The notes beneath the pieces were generated by a model, which was not told where the DNA came from, searched no databases, and saw only the letters and a list, made by a program, of their open reading frames with translations. This document shows, piece by piece, positions 7,537 through 16,974 of a DNA stretch of 26,263 bases. Origin of the DNA: Mesostigma viride. Lineage: Eukaryota > Streptophyta > Mesostigmatophyceae > Mesostigmatales > Mesostigmataceae. The DNA is taken from assembly GCA_009746045.1 (NCBI GenBank), contig RPFO01000010.1:1-26263 (forward strand), given 5' to 3'. The position numbers were made by a program, and so were the translations under genes. How positions within the stretch are numbered: position 1 is the stretch's first letter; every line of letters starts with the position of its first letter.

Positions 7537-10172
7537 TCGTCTTTAGCGCGACATTTGAGGAGCACCTGGCGCACTTGGAGCAGGTTCGCTTGGCTCTCGA
7601 GGAGCATAATATGCGGCTGCACCCTGAGAAGTGCAAGTTCGCCCAGCGGACCCTCTCATTCCTTGGTCATCAGATTGTGCCGGGTGGCCGGACGCCTGAT
7701 GCCGCCAAGGTCGAATCCATTGTGCAGGCCGCCGTACCCACGGATGTCTCAGGGGTGCGGGCGTATTTGGGTTTGGCTGGCTATTACCGAGGTTACATTG
7801 AGAACTTCAGCAGCAAGGTGAAGCCCTTGACCGAGTTACTCAAGAAGGGGTGCGTGTGGGCGTGGGGTCCCGCACAGCAACGCGCCATCGAGACAATCAA
7901 GCAGGAGCTCACGTCGGCCCCGATTCTGCGCGCCCCTGACTATGCTTTGCCGTTTGTGTTATATACCGACTGGTCCAAGGTAGGACTGGGTGCGGTCTTG
8001 GCGCAAAAGGATGGTGATGGGCGCGAGCACGTTATTGCTTATGCTAGTCGCAGCAACAACCCAGCGGAGAGCCGGTATTCTTCCTATGAGGGGGAGGCAC
8101 TGGCTGTGGTGTGGGCCATCAAGCACTTTCGCCCGTATTTAGTTGGGCGCGTGTTTACTCTGGTGACAGACCACCAGCCGCTTCAGTGGCTAATGACCAA
8201 CACCAACCTGACGGGTAAGCTCGCCCGATGGGCCATGATTATCCAGGAGTACCACATGACCATTGTGCATCGGGCCGGCAAGGACCATGTCAACGCCGAT
8301 GTGCTATCCCGATACGCCATGCCTACCACTGTTGACCACACTGGAGCCCGGGCCATGGGTGCCGAGGGCTCGTCGGGTTCTGTGGTCTTTGTGAACGCTG
8401 CTGGGTATGCGGCCGACGATGAGGAGGAGGCGTGGTGGCGCAGTGTCGAGTACTCTGTGGCGGACTTCGGCATCAGCGACGACCCGGTGCGGCCGTCGCC
8501 ATTCACGCCATCCAAAGCTGTGTGCGCTATGGAAGAGGGTAGGTCTCTGTCCTTTGACATTGATCCTTCTCTGCAGCAGCTGATCGCTGTGCAGGCTCTC
8601 TTAGCGCGTAGCTCTCTTGCTGATTGCTACACCGCTGATATCTGGCTAGATGGTCGAGTTTTGGAGCAAGTGCAGGGTGCTGTCTTGACTCCTACTCCAG
8701 TCGATTGGACTCCTGCTCAGAAGGCGACGGAGTTGAACAGGGTGCAGCACAGGGCTGCAACCTATGGTTGGGAAGATGGGGTTTTGTACAAGCTGTTGGG
8801 CAAGCGTAGGGTGGTCGTCCCACCGCCTGACAAGCGCGTTGCTATAGTGCAGGCGTACCACGAGCGGTATGGTCACTTGGGTGGCAATCGCACGCTCAGC
8901 CTCGTACGGACCAGCTATTGGTGGAATAACATGCGACACACAGTGGCCCAGGTAGTGGCCAGCTGTGTCCCGTGTGCTCGAACCAAGGCTAACTTTAGCG
9001 CAGATCATGGTGCCAAGGAGCTGATGTCGCTTCCCATCAAGGGCTTGTTTTATCGCTGGCACGTCGATCTGTGCGGGCCGTTTCAGGAGAGCCCTGACGG
9101 CAACCTCTATGTCATGGTATGCGTGGAGAGCTTTAGCAAATGGGTTGAGTTGATCCCCATTGCTGACAAGCATGCCGCTACCACAGCGAAGCATTTTGCA
9201 GACATCATCACCAGGTTTGGGGCTCCCGCGGAGGTAGTCACGGACCAGGGTGGTGAGTTCAGGGGTGAGTTCCAGGAGTTGCTGGATGGATGTCTTATTG
9301 ATCACCGTCGCACTTCTCGGGAGCATCCTCAGGCCAATGGTTTGGCTGAGAGATTGGTGCAGACCGTCAAGCAGGCGCTGCGCAAGTGGAGCCTGCAGGT
9401 GCCGGAGTCGGCCAGGTGGGATCGCGAGTTGGCATGGATTGCCATGGGTTATCGCATGTCTCCCCAGGAGTCTCTCGCTACCTTCTCCCCGTATTTCCTT
9501 CTGTTCGGGCGTAATCCTCTTTTGCCTACGGAGGCACAGGTTGCGCACCCCGAACCCATGGCCTTCGACAACGCTCAGCAATTTTTGGTTGAGGTGCTGG
9601 CCAGGGCAGAGACTTTTAAGAAGGTCATGCCCATCGCGATGAACAACTTGTTCATTGCTCAGCACAGGGACTCCCTGCGTTACGCTCAGCGCCGGGGGGG
9701 CGCATACATGGCTCGCCAGCTGCGGTTTAGGCCAGGGCAGTATGTTTTCCTGCGCACTCAGCTGAAGCACACTTTGGATGTGGAGGCGGGGCCCACCATT
9801 TTGCGCATTGTGGCTATCAAACCATCGGGAGTGGCAATTTTGGAGGGCGCCGACGGGAGCCGTACGACAGACAACCTCAGCAATCTCAGTCCCTGCTCAC
9901 TGCCCAATTTGGTCCACGACCTCCAACCGCACACATCTCGCCGAGTCAAGGACGCCCAGTGTCAGGTTTGTCACCGGGTCGATCAGGCGGAGTCCATGTT
10001 ATTGTGTGATCAGTGTAACTGTGGTTGGCACATGCAGTGCTTGCAGCCCGTGGTCACCAGCATTCCGGAGGGGGATTGGTTTTGTCCAGTGTGCACCGCT
10101 GCGCAGTTTACCTCCCGCAGCTTGACTGCGGTCACCGCTGCCCTTGTCTTGGTACGATCGCTGTCTTCGTGA
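7410..10172 (+). CDS. pol: Pol, 3' part: RT catalytic half, RNase H, DDE integrase, PHD finger
   Basis: The frame continues from the G6 break. Residues are numbered from the TTG codon at 7419; no ATG start is implied. RT palm motif YIDD is at 35-38, followed by the connection region. RNase H has D184 (YTDWS), E226 (SYEGEAL) and D251 (VTDHQPL), and ends with HVNADVLSR. Integrase has an HHCC zinc site (H481, H486, C516, C519) and a catalytic triad D550 (HVDLCGP), D609 (VTDQGGEF) and E644 (ANGLAERL), with 34 residues between the second Asp and the Glu. A GPY/F-like C-terminal module (EAGPTILRIV) follows, where many gypsy elements carry a chromodomain; this one carries a PHD finger (848-892). The stop is at 10170-10172, 17 bases before the purine tract. 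No inactivating change is visible in this part. Confidence 0.92.
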   Translation, partial: GGNLYEWVRMPFGHRNASAVFQRAMDKVLAGLPFAACYIDDVIVFSATFEEHLAHLEQVRLALEEHNMRLHPEKCKFAQRTLSFLGHQIVPGGRTPDAAKVESIVQAAVPTDVSGVRAYLGLAGYYRGYIENFSSKVKPLTELLKKGCVWAWGPAQQRAIETIKQELTSAPILRAPDYALPFVLYTDWSKVGLGAVLAQKDGDGREHVIAYASRSNNPAESRYSSYEGEALAVVWAIKHFRPYLVGRVFTLVTDHQPLQWLMTNTNLTGKLARWAMIIQEYHMTIVHRAGKDHVNADVLSRYAMPTTVDHTGARAMGAEGSSGSVVFVNAAGYAADDEEEAWWRSVEYSVADFGISDDPVRPSPFTPSKAVCAMEEGRSLSFDIDPSLQQLIAVQALLARSSLADCYTADIWLDGRVLEQVQGAVLTPTPVDWTPAQKATELNRVQHRAATYGWEDGVLYKLLGKRRVVVPPPDKRVAIVQAYHERYGHLGGNRTLSLVRTSYWWNNMRHTVAQVVASCVPCARTKANFSADHGAKELMSLPIKGLFYRWHVDLCGPFQESPDGNLYVMVCVESFSKWVELIPIADKHAATTAKHFADIITRFGAPAEVVTDQGGEFRGEFQELLDGCLIDHRRTSREHPQANGLAERLVQTVKQALRKWSLQVPESARWDRELAWIAMGYRMSPQESLATFSPYFLLFGRNPLLPTEAQVAHPEPMAFDNAQQFLVEVLARAETFKKVMPIAMNNLFIAQHRDSLRYAQRRGGAYMARQLRFRPGQYVFLRTQLKHTLDVEAGPTILRIVAIKPSGVAILEGADGSRTTDNLSNLSPCSLPNLVHDLQPHTSRRVKDAQCQVCHRVDQAESMLLCDQCNCGWHMQCLQPVVTSIPEGDWFCPVCTAAQFTSRSLTAVTAALVLVRSLSS
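9960..10094 (+). other. PHD finger at the C-terminus of Pol
   Basis: The spacing CQVC (848-851), CDQC, GWHMQC and CPVC (889-892) gives the C4HC3 zinc pattern of a PHD finger, with the conserved Trp two residues before the last Cys pair (DWFCPVC). PHD fingers commonly read histone H3 tails. Here the domain follows the integrase, the place of the chromodomain in chromoviruses, so a role in steering integration to marked chromatin is a reasonable inference. The fold call is strong; the ligand is unknown. Confidence 0.9.
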
Positions 10173-10189
10173 TGGGGCCGGTCGCCAGC

Positions 10190-10199
10190 GAGGGGGGGA
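10190..10199 (+). other. Polypurine tract (plus-strand primer)
   Basis: GAGGGGGGGA(A) is the only long purine run just after the pol stop and lies directly upstream of R1. In LTR retrotransposons the PPT abuts the 3' LTR. Its position therefore says that the LTR made by reverse transcription starts at about 10199-10201 with AATCATGGG, not at the TG of L2 142 bp further on. Exact cleavage is uncertain by 1-2 nt. Confidence 0.65.
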
Positions 10200-10341
10200 A
10201 TCATGGGACAGGTCCTCGCCCACCCCACAGGGCATGCAGTTAAGGCAGGCACATCAGCTCAGCTCATTTGGGTTTTACCAAATTAAGCTGAGTGGCCAGC
10301 CGCCATGGTGGCGCCGGAGATTGTGGCACGCAGACGCGACA
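10200..10341 (+). repeat. R1: short repeat segment before L2
   Basis: Matches 11481-11624 except for a 2-nt indel (CCGCCATGG versus CCGCGCCATGG near 10300). It starts after the purine tract and ends GACGCGACA at the joint with L2. It contains a strong hairpin: CTCAGCT (10258-10264) with AGCTGAG (10286-10292), and inside it TTTGG (10267-10271) with CCAAA (10278-10282). A second small inverted repeat surrounds CGCCATGGTGGCG near 10300. No counterpart precedes L1. Confidence 0.85.
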
Positions 10342-10347
10342 GCTGTC
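10338..10347. other. Palindromic R1/L2 joint (GACAGCTGTC), LTR-LTR junction-like
   Basis: This is a perfect 10-bp palindrome, made of the element's outer end sequence (GACA, as at 11621-11624), GC, and the outer start (TGTC, as at 896-899). In retroviral and LTR-element two-LTR circles, joined ends give this kind of inverted repeat with a few extra bases between CA and TG. It marks the site that integrase would have to process to give the ends seen here. Confidence 0.7.
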
Positions 10348-11480
10348 ACGGACGCGCGCTATGTCATCCGGGCGCCCACTATGCACAAGACCGGTGACGT
10401 GCGCAAGGAATTTGTCTTCTACGCATTTTCGACAAAGGCTAGTGACCGGGGGGGACACTAGCACTTGCAGCATAAGAGCGGACGAAAGTGTACGTGCACG
10501 CGCGCCGGGCCAGGCACAGCTGGGCGCGCAGCACTGACTTGAGCGGACGGCAGCACAAGTGTGCAGCGTCGAGAGGATCATACGCGTGTTAGTGGACAGC
10601 TGGAGCTGAAGCTGGACTGCTGGACTTCAACAGCGCCGAGGCTATTGACAGGCCAGGTGTCTTTGTGGTGTAGAATAGCGGGTCAACGTTATGAGGACTG
10701 GACAGAAAATGGAAAAGGACAATTTGCGGTGCGGAGCCAGATCGCTGGAATGAATGCGAAATCGCTGGCAGCCCTAAAAAGGGATTTCTTCTAGAAAGGA
10801 ACGATTAGACGCAATGTTTGCTGGGCCACTCACACGCAAGGTGTGAGCGTGCAGATTGTCTGAAGGATATTATGCTTCGACCTTGCTGGACGTGACTCAA
10901 TGTCGGACATTCCCAGGGACAGAAATGCCGGAGCCTCTAGGAGATGAGATCGGCAACAGGGTAGCAATTTAGATTTGTCGGGATGCCTTCCTGCTTTTGT
11001 TGGCATGTGTGGTAGAAAGCCAGGACGGCAACTGGAATGCGGTTTCTATTCGCATGGTTCAGGCAGCAAGATAGTTTTGGCATTCCTGGCTGGACTGACA
11101 AGTGTGGCGTGTGTCATGCGTGTGGCATGACGAATGGTTTGGTTCATAGTCGAAGAGGACTCTCACGCAGCGTGTAGTCTCTTCGAGTCTCTCGTTAGTG
11201 GCCTTCGTGTTTCTCCCTTTCCTTGGGAGCAAGGCCGGTAGCATGTCATGGAGTGCTGCCTAACTGCAAGCTCGTGAGCATGGAGTGCATCGATATTGAG
11301 ACTATCAACGTGTTGTAATTGTATTAACTTTCTCAATAAATTCCGCATGTGCGGCTTCATCATCAGACTGTGCAAAGTGTGTGTTGTGAAAGCATTATTC
11401 TATAGCAGGGGAGGCAATAAGGTGGTCATCAGGCACGAGGGACAGTTCCTTGTCCTCGGCTGAGAGCCCTCCTTTCTTTA
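10344..11480 (+). repeat. L2: right long repeat
   Basis: Near-identical copy of 896-2031, starting TGTCACGG and ending CTTTCTTTA. Unlike L1 it is followed by R2, not by the primer-binding site. With R1 it forms the uninterrupted R+L unit (10200-11480, 1281 bp) that reverse transcription would copy to both ends. The L2/R2 joint at about 11480 (CTTTCTTTA/ATCATGGG) would be the circle-closing joint under the permutation model. Confidence 0.85.
11314..11340 (+). terminator. Probable polyadenylation signal of the element RNA
   Basis: TGTAA (11314-11318) and AATAAA (11335-11340) lie about 140-165 nt downstream of the L2 copy of the predicted RNA start (11174). Green algae favour TGTAA. An RNA from about 1727 to about 11360 would have a terminal redundancy of roughly 180 nt and would carry a full R+U3 segment but not R2. 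Confidence 0.45.
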
Positions 11481-11624
11481 ATCATGGGACAGGTCCTCGC
11501 CCACCCCACAGGGCATGCAGTTAAGGCAGGCACATCAGCTCAGCTCATTTGGGTTTTACCAAATTAAGCTGAGTGGCCAGCCGCGCCATGGTGGCGCCGG
11601 AGATTGTGGCACGCAGACGCGACA
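11481..11624 (+). repeat. R2: right outer repeat segment
   Basis: Second copy of R1, here following L2 and ending the element with GCGACA. The next four bases are the TSD. Its presence outside L2 is what makes the terminal repeats split. Confidence 0.85.
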
Positions 11625-11698
11625 GAGCGACTGCGCTTAGGTTCAGGCGATGCAGATGGCGAGGCGAGCCCGGGAGGCTGGGCGAGCACCAGTGCACT
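11625..11698 (-). pseudogene. LINE ORF1-like gene, middle piece between the two insertions
   Basis: These 74 bp separate the gypsy element from the TIR transposon. Read on the minus strand they give an open Pro/Ser/Ala-rich segment ending PKRSRS, which joins in frame to AEPPWEE encoded from 892 downward. Upstream it joins in frame, through the AGT/ACT target duplication (11696-11698), to the N-terminal piece at 18542-18658. The GAGC at 11625-11628 is the right TSD of the gypsy element. The KRSR basic patch would suit a nucleic-acid-binding protein. Confidence 0.7.
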
Positions 11699-11713
11699 AC
11701 ACCGGGAAGGGGT

Positions 11714-12007
11714 CTGTGACATTTTGTGATATTTTTTTATCACAAAATGTCACTTTTGTGACATTTTGTGATAAAAAAATGATAAAACGTGACAAAATGT
11801 GACAAAATGTGATAAAACTGTGACAAATTGTGATCGAGACATGTCATGATTGTGACAAAACGTGACAAACGTGATAAAACCAGCATATTTTGTGATAACG
11901 TCACTATCACAAAATGTCAAAGTGTCACAAAATGTCACAAACCCACAGAAAAACAAAATGTGACAAGATGATAAATCACAACCACTCAGGGGAAGTGATA
12001 TATCACA
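11714..12007. repeat. Left subterminal repeat array of the TIR transposon
   Basis: Many copies of TGTGACA, TGTGATA and ACAAAATGTGA-type words in both orientations, spaced about 10-20 bp. The first part (11715-11775) is close to palindromic because the word and its complement alternate around a T7 run. Such arrays are typical transposase-binding regions. Confidence 0.75.
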
Positions 12008-12642
12008 AAGCACGCATAATGCACATCCGCAGCAAGGAAGTGCGTGCCGCAGCAGAGACGGAGAAGGAAAAGGCCAAGGTGGGACACGACACGGTGGCAA
12101 TGCCAGGAGAGACAACACGTGCAGCGGTACGGGGCAAGCGTACTGAAAGGAACTGACAAAACAAGCTGGAAACACTCTCAGGTGCATGATAAAATGCACC
12201 ACAATGTCATGAGCCATGGGAGACATGGTTTATTGCAAAAATATCGACTGGGATGTTAAGAAAAACACCAATATTGAACATTCAATGATCATCACGGTCA
12301 TCAAGTGTCAACCTCCGACCCATCGCTGGCCAAGCATCCATCGTGCTGATCAAAGGTAAAATCGTCAATATCTACACTGAATCACAACACTGCATCATGC
12401 ATCCATTGCTCTGAGCTCACAACACTAGTATGATAAAATGGCAACGGGGAGTGAACATATTCAGATGGCATGCAACAACCCGATGAAATGGCACAACTGA
12501 TCAAATACGAACACAAACTGTATTGATACACACACAAGGAACGGTGCACTCAAGCATGGCTGTGGGTGGTGTGCAAAATGGACACCCACAATCATCTCAC
12601 AAATGCAATATAAAATCTGTTGACCGAGAAGTACAACGGGGC

Positions 12643-12739
12643 TCAACAGTCCTCGTCATCAAAGTCATCATCCTCATCATCACCGAAACCATCACGAGGG
12701 CTGTCCCAGCCACCATTGCTGAAGTAACTGGATGACTCT
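12643..12739 (-). CDS. Possible terminal exon with acidic C-terminal tail
   Basis: On the minus strand a good acceptor (GATTGTTTCTAG, ending at 12740) is followed by 32 codons. They encode a Ser/Gly/Trp-rich segment and then GFGDDEDDDFDDEDC and a stop (TGA at 12643-12645). The reading looks more protein-like than its surroundings, and an AATAAA lies downstream at about 12229-12234 on the same strand. A second candidate exon at 12806-12883 has plausible sites but does not join in phase, so the model is unproven. If real, it could be the end of the transposon's own gene. Confidence 0.25.
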
Positions 12740-15700
12740 CTAGAAACAATCACAGGACACTGTCGAGTGCTACGGCAATGTGACCATTGAAGGCTCAGAG
12801 CCTACAAAATCTGCATCCGCATGTGGCCTCTCGCCGTGTTGGACTGACGGATGTGCCCGGCCCGACTGTGTTAGGTATATTGCCTGCATGCAAGACAAAA
12901 ATACATCATCCGGCAAAGCACGCATCGGTACACACAAAAATTTGTTAGTGAGATGAACGCTACGCGCTGGACATGCCAACAACTTTGCATGACTTCAGTT
13001 CACTTGTATGTAAGGATGCGGGGGAGATCGCAGCAGTTGCGTGGCTATCTATGAGTACCGGCCTAATTTTAGGACAAAGAAAGGTGAGATACTGGGCCAA
13101 GAGAGAGACAGGGGTGCTCGAGAAAAAAAATTGGCCATAGATGTTCACCTAAATTGTATCTACATGCCTCACAAGTTGTAGGGAACTGCACACCCAGAAA
13201 TCCTGGAGTCGCAAAGGTTCCCTAACATGCCAAGAGGCCTCACAATCTACTTCATTGCAATCTCTGTATGGTTAATACGGCAATAAGAAAGAAACGCCTG
13301 AATAGTGCCAAGAAAATGCAAGGCCAATCAACCAACAATATGCCCCGTTACAGGTAGGATGAAGGCTGCACGAGGCTGAAGGCTCTACGTCTGCAGTTGA
13401 CACTAGCAGGAGTCGTTCAGGGTGGGGAGCGGGGGGGAGGGAATGAAAAAAAGCTGTGATCTGAGCAAAAAGGATAAATATGCAAAGATGCTACCCATGC
13501 AAGGAAGCGAGATATAGTCCAGCAATGCCATGAATGTCAACCAAGGCTACTGGATTGCAAACAAGATTCTACCGACAGCGAAGGAATTGGTACAAATAAT
13601 GCAAACTATTTGTAGCTCAGAGCATCACCAGCGGGCTACAAAAAAATCATGCACTGAAGCTGGAAGAACAAGGCCAATGGTGGCTGACACGCACAGCACG
13701 TTGATAATTTGAGGAATGAGCACTACATAAAGAATGATCACCGTTGCTCACCATCAAGAATTCGCCGCGCTGGACAGGTGACCAAGAGCTTGTCGCTGCC
13801 ACATGCGATGGGGCCGCGTGCAAGTCCAACGGTATCAGGCATCACAAGTACACGCGCAAAATTGACACCACAATGGCAACACAGATGCACACATACGAAT
13901 GTATAACGACCGAAAGCATAAACAGAGAATCAGTAGGTTAAGACAAGGAAAGTGGCGCAAGAGCAGCCCATGTCATGCAACTCTCAATCTGAACAAGGTT
14001 ATGCCCTTCATGAAAACTAAATCGGATGTCGTTTGCATAGTCTATTGACCTTGTACGAATGAGATAGTGAAACTGCTGCAGCATTCATGGCAAGCACGGC
14101 TAACTTGGCATGAAACCGAGCGGCCCATAGCAGCCTTGGCCCTAGGGCGATACGTGAGAATGCCACGTGCGTACGGCATGCATGTTAAAGTCGATGCAAA
14201 CTTATTAGAATTTCAGGCGAGGAATTCCTTGCTCACCTCAACTGGTAAAGAGTGGGCAGCTTCTGGATGTCCGAATGTGCTGTGCCTACCACTGAGCGAA
14301 CAGATCGATTAAAGCTTTATTCCAGACCATGCCTATGTTTCTCCCCCGATGGCTGCTTGTAGCCTTGTCCGAGCTCGCTCCTGAATTCATTTAAGACGAC
14401 GCCCTAATGGCTACATAAATCACGACGGTCATCAGTGAGCCTATGCTCCTATTCCAACCACCACGTGCGTTCATACAGAAAGCGACATTGCTGGAAATCA
14501 AAAGGCACATAATCCCGCCTTGGCTGCGAGCCGATCGCAGCTCCCTTCCACCTTTCCCACCTGTGCAGCGTGGATAGATGTTCAAGTCAAGTAATTTTTT
14601 TTTTCGCGTCGTCTTAACTTCAACTTCAACGGTAACACCCGCGCAACCACTGGAATGAGGGCTCGCAATTCGCCAAGTCTCATCAACGTCGCAAAGTCTG
14701 GTAACTTGGGGTCATCGCTCTTCCTGTCATCATCACTCATCAGTCATCAGTGCCAAATACTATCGTCATCACTGTCGTCATTAGAGGCCCTTTACTATCG
14801 TCAGTCACTCGCTTTGTGACGATAACTAACGTACGGTATATTGCATCAGTCGTACTTCCCGCCCCCCCCCTGCCCACGTCCCCTTCCGATTTCGCCGCTA
14901 CTACGTATCTCTCCGAGTAGAAGTAGTTTGACATACATGAGGAATAACTGACTGACGAAACCAGTAAAAAGACGACTGACATGACTCTCTAGTATCGCTT
15001 GGTTTTGACCGCTTGCTGCTGGCCTGGCATCGTAACCGTTAGCCGTACCGTTCAGACTACAGTCGACGGCGGCCCCTAGCTTGGGAGTCTGGAATGAATG
15101 GACAATAAATCAATAATCTTTCGCAACAAGCGCAAGTCTGGAATCAACCCGTCAGGATCCTTGCGCAAAATTCAAATATTGCGCCGAAACCGATGGCGAA
15201 CGACTAGGTGCATGGACTGAGGCGCACGCAAATCCATTTGGCTACTGTAAGGCTAGGCAGTATATCCCATGGAAAGCGGGAAAATTTTTTAAATGGCGGC
15301 TACGGCGGATTTACGATTTTCACCCGCCTAATCTTCGAGACTGAGAAAAATTTTAGCCTATCGAAACCTCCTGCGCGAGACCTTCCTAATGAGCTCTCAT
15401 TGCGCCACCCATGCGCAGCTTTGACAGACTTATCGTCGCCATGCCAACTGAGCCGACGCCTCGACTCCTTCTGAGGCCCAGCACTGTAAACAGGCCATCT
15501 TTCCTCAACCGCTGGCGCAATGTTTCCCTCTTTTACCTTGCCTGCCCATGCCCGCGACTCGAGCTTTCTTGGGTCAATTCTGTGCAGTTACCAGAATTCT
15601 AGCCCCACCGCCAATGCAGCCGCCCCTTTGGCTGTTGAGTGATGTCCAACTGGCACGATGGAAAGGCCTCCATCACATTGGCGCCCTCTCCAGTGGCCCA

Positions 15701-16640
15701 CATGTACCGACGAGACCTGCATCTCGAGCTCCTCGGCCCACACGCTGCAGCTGTCACCACGCGAGACGCCCTGAGACTCTCGGCATCATTTTCCCATGCA
15801 ATATCACGCCCTCGATTCGCAGCAAGGTCTTCACCTACCGGCTACCACCATACCGGCCATGAGCCCTTGCTGCACCACTGCACCACACGAAGTGTGCGGC
15901 CCTGAATTAAGTTAAGTACACGGCAGGACTAGGAACCCCCCGAAATTACATCAGGATCTCCAATGGCCTTGGCGTCACATTGGTTGTTGCATGGTGAGGG
16001 TTTCAGATGTTCTCGGAACAGCTGGTCCCATGTTGCTATGCATGCAGTTACTCTTGCCATTATGTGTGTCCATGTGCCTCCAACCATCCCGCCACAATGC
16101 CAGCACCCTCCACCCTGCTAATCCCCACTCGCCCCACTCCCCTGCCTGTTCCATACCCACCCCACCCACAAAGATACATTACGGACATCCACATGCCGCT
16201 ATCCATCCCCCCCTGACTACGGACCACTCTCGCCCCCACCCTGAGGTCCCCCACAACACCGTAACACCGCCCTCCTCCCCAAACCATACACTGCCCTCCT
16301 CCCCAAACCATACGCTGACCCACCCGACCATCCACCTTGAGTCCCCCTAGCCAACCTATGTGACTACCACCCTTCCGTATTACCTCCACCACATTCCACA
16401 CCAACATCGCAAACCATCCACTAAACCAACCACCCGCCCCACAACGAGGTTCCCCTACACCACTGCACCCCGCCCAGTGACCCCACCCCCCGCTGCCCTA
16501 ATATACGATGACTCCACCCCACCATCCACATGAACCATAACCAACCCCGCCCACCCCGGCCTCCGGGGCAACCAACCCCTTGTCCACTCAACCATAACTG
16601 ACCCTGCTGCATAGACCATCGCCAAGCCCGCCTACGTACC
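12740..16640. other. Transposon interior with no recognisable gene
   Basis: Open frames here are short (under about 120 codons) and lack motifs I know. Composition changes along the stretch: A/C-rich with many CACA and ATGCA words to about 14300, more even to 15900, then strongly pyrimidine-rich with CCACCC and CCCCA words to 16640. Small exons of an intron-rich gene cannot be excluded by eye. Confidence 0.4.
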
Positions 16641-16643
16641 ATT

Positions 16644-16815
16644 AATTAATTAATTAATTAGGAACATAACTCCGTTGGGAGTATATGTAGCACATAGCCC
16701 TGAGAAGGGGCATATGGCCTTTAATACACTCTTGGCTACTTCTTGCAGGTGGGGGAATGTAAACTGCCACCTGCTCTGGGTGCACGAAGTGCACCTGCCC
16801 ACCACTGTATTCAGG
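16644..16815 (-). repeat. LINE-type 3' end with (TTAA)n tail, inserted in the TIR transposon
   Basis: Starts with an (ATTA)n run (16644-16660), then a unit with AACATAACTCCGTTGGGAGT and a TGCTCTGGGTGCAC word. The same unit occurs at 21600-21757 (+), 22610-22767 (+) and 23033-23200 (-). A shared 3' sequence ending in the same simple repeat is the signature of a non-LTR retrotransposon tail. Read toward the tail this copy is on the minus strand and is severely 5' truncated. Confidence 0.65.
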
Positions 16816-16974
16816 CACCTACGTACCATAGGCAAGCCACCACGGCAACCCAAGCATCCCCACCCCTCACACGAACCTGTGACCTACGCACGAGCTACCC
16901 ACATTTACAACTGCGTTCCACAACTACTAAATCATCAACCCCTACCAATGTCCCCCTTGACACCCGCCAAAGGA

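Larger units (their letters stand above)
896..11624 (+). mobile_element. Ty3/gypsy-type retrotransposon with DNA methyltransferase, PHD finger and split terminal repeats
   Basis: A 10,729-bp element with ends TGTCAC...GCGACA and TSD GAGC. Order: L1 (896-2031), self-primer site (2031-2045), ATG-free leader to 2326, gag, pol, purine tract (10190-10199), R1 (10200-10341), GC, L2 (10344-11480), R2 (11481-11624). Polyprotein order is Gag, CCHC, protease, C5 methyltransferase, RT, RNase H, integrase, PHD. The L copies differ at under ten positions in about 1,136 bp and the R copies by one 2-nt indel, so the insertion is young. The RT-defined LTR would be R+L (10200-11480), but the integrated ends lie at the R/L joint; this is the layout expected from a two-LTR circle opened inside one LTR. 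DIRS/PAT/Ngaro elements have such split repeats but use a tyrosine recombinase, whereas this one has a DDE integrase. It was inserted into a LINE ORF1 on the opposite strand. Confidence 0.9.

Noticed and set aside
8646-9770. 374-codon open frame on the minus strand
   Set aside because: Antisense to the integrase, whose catalytic and zinc motifs are unmistakable on the plus strand.
10025-10252. Short frames around the end of pol on both strands
   Set aside because: They overlap the PHD finger coding or the purine tract and show no coding character.
896-11624. DIRS/Ngaro-type element, suggested by the split repeats
   Set aside because: No tyrosine recombinase; a complete DDE integrase with HHCC is present and a 4-bp TSD flanks the element.
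11699-11735. True CACTA terminus (CACTACACC at 11695)
   Set aside because: Starting at CACTA gives no target duplication and an offset at the right end; ACACCGGG with TSD ACT fits both ends and restores the ORF1 frame.
15991-16407. 119-codon plus and 115-codon minus frames
   Set aside because: They result from pyrimidine-rich low complexity; no amino-acid pattern beyond Pro/His/Thr or Gly/Val/Trp bias.
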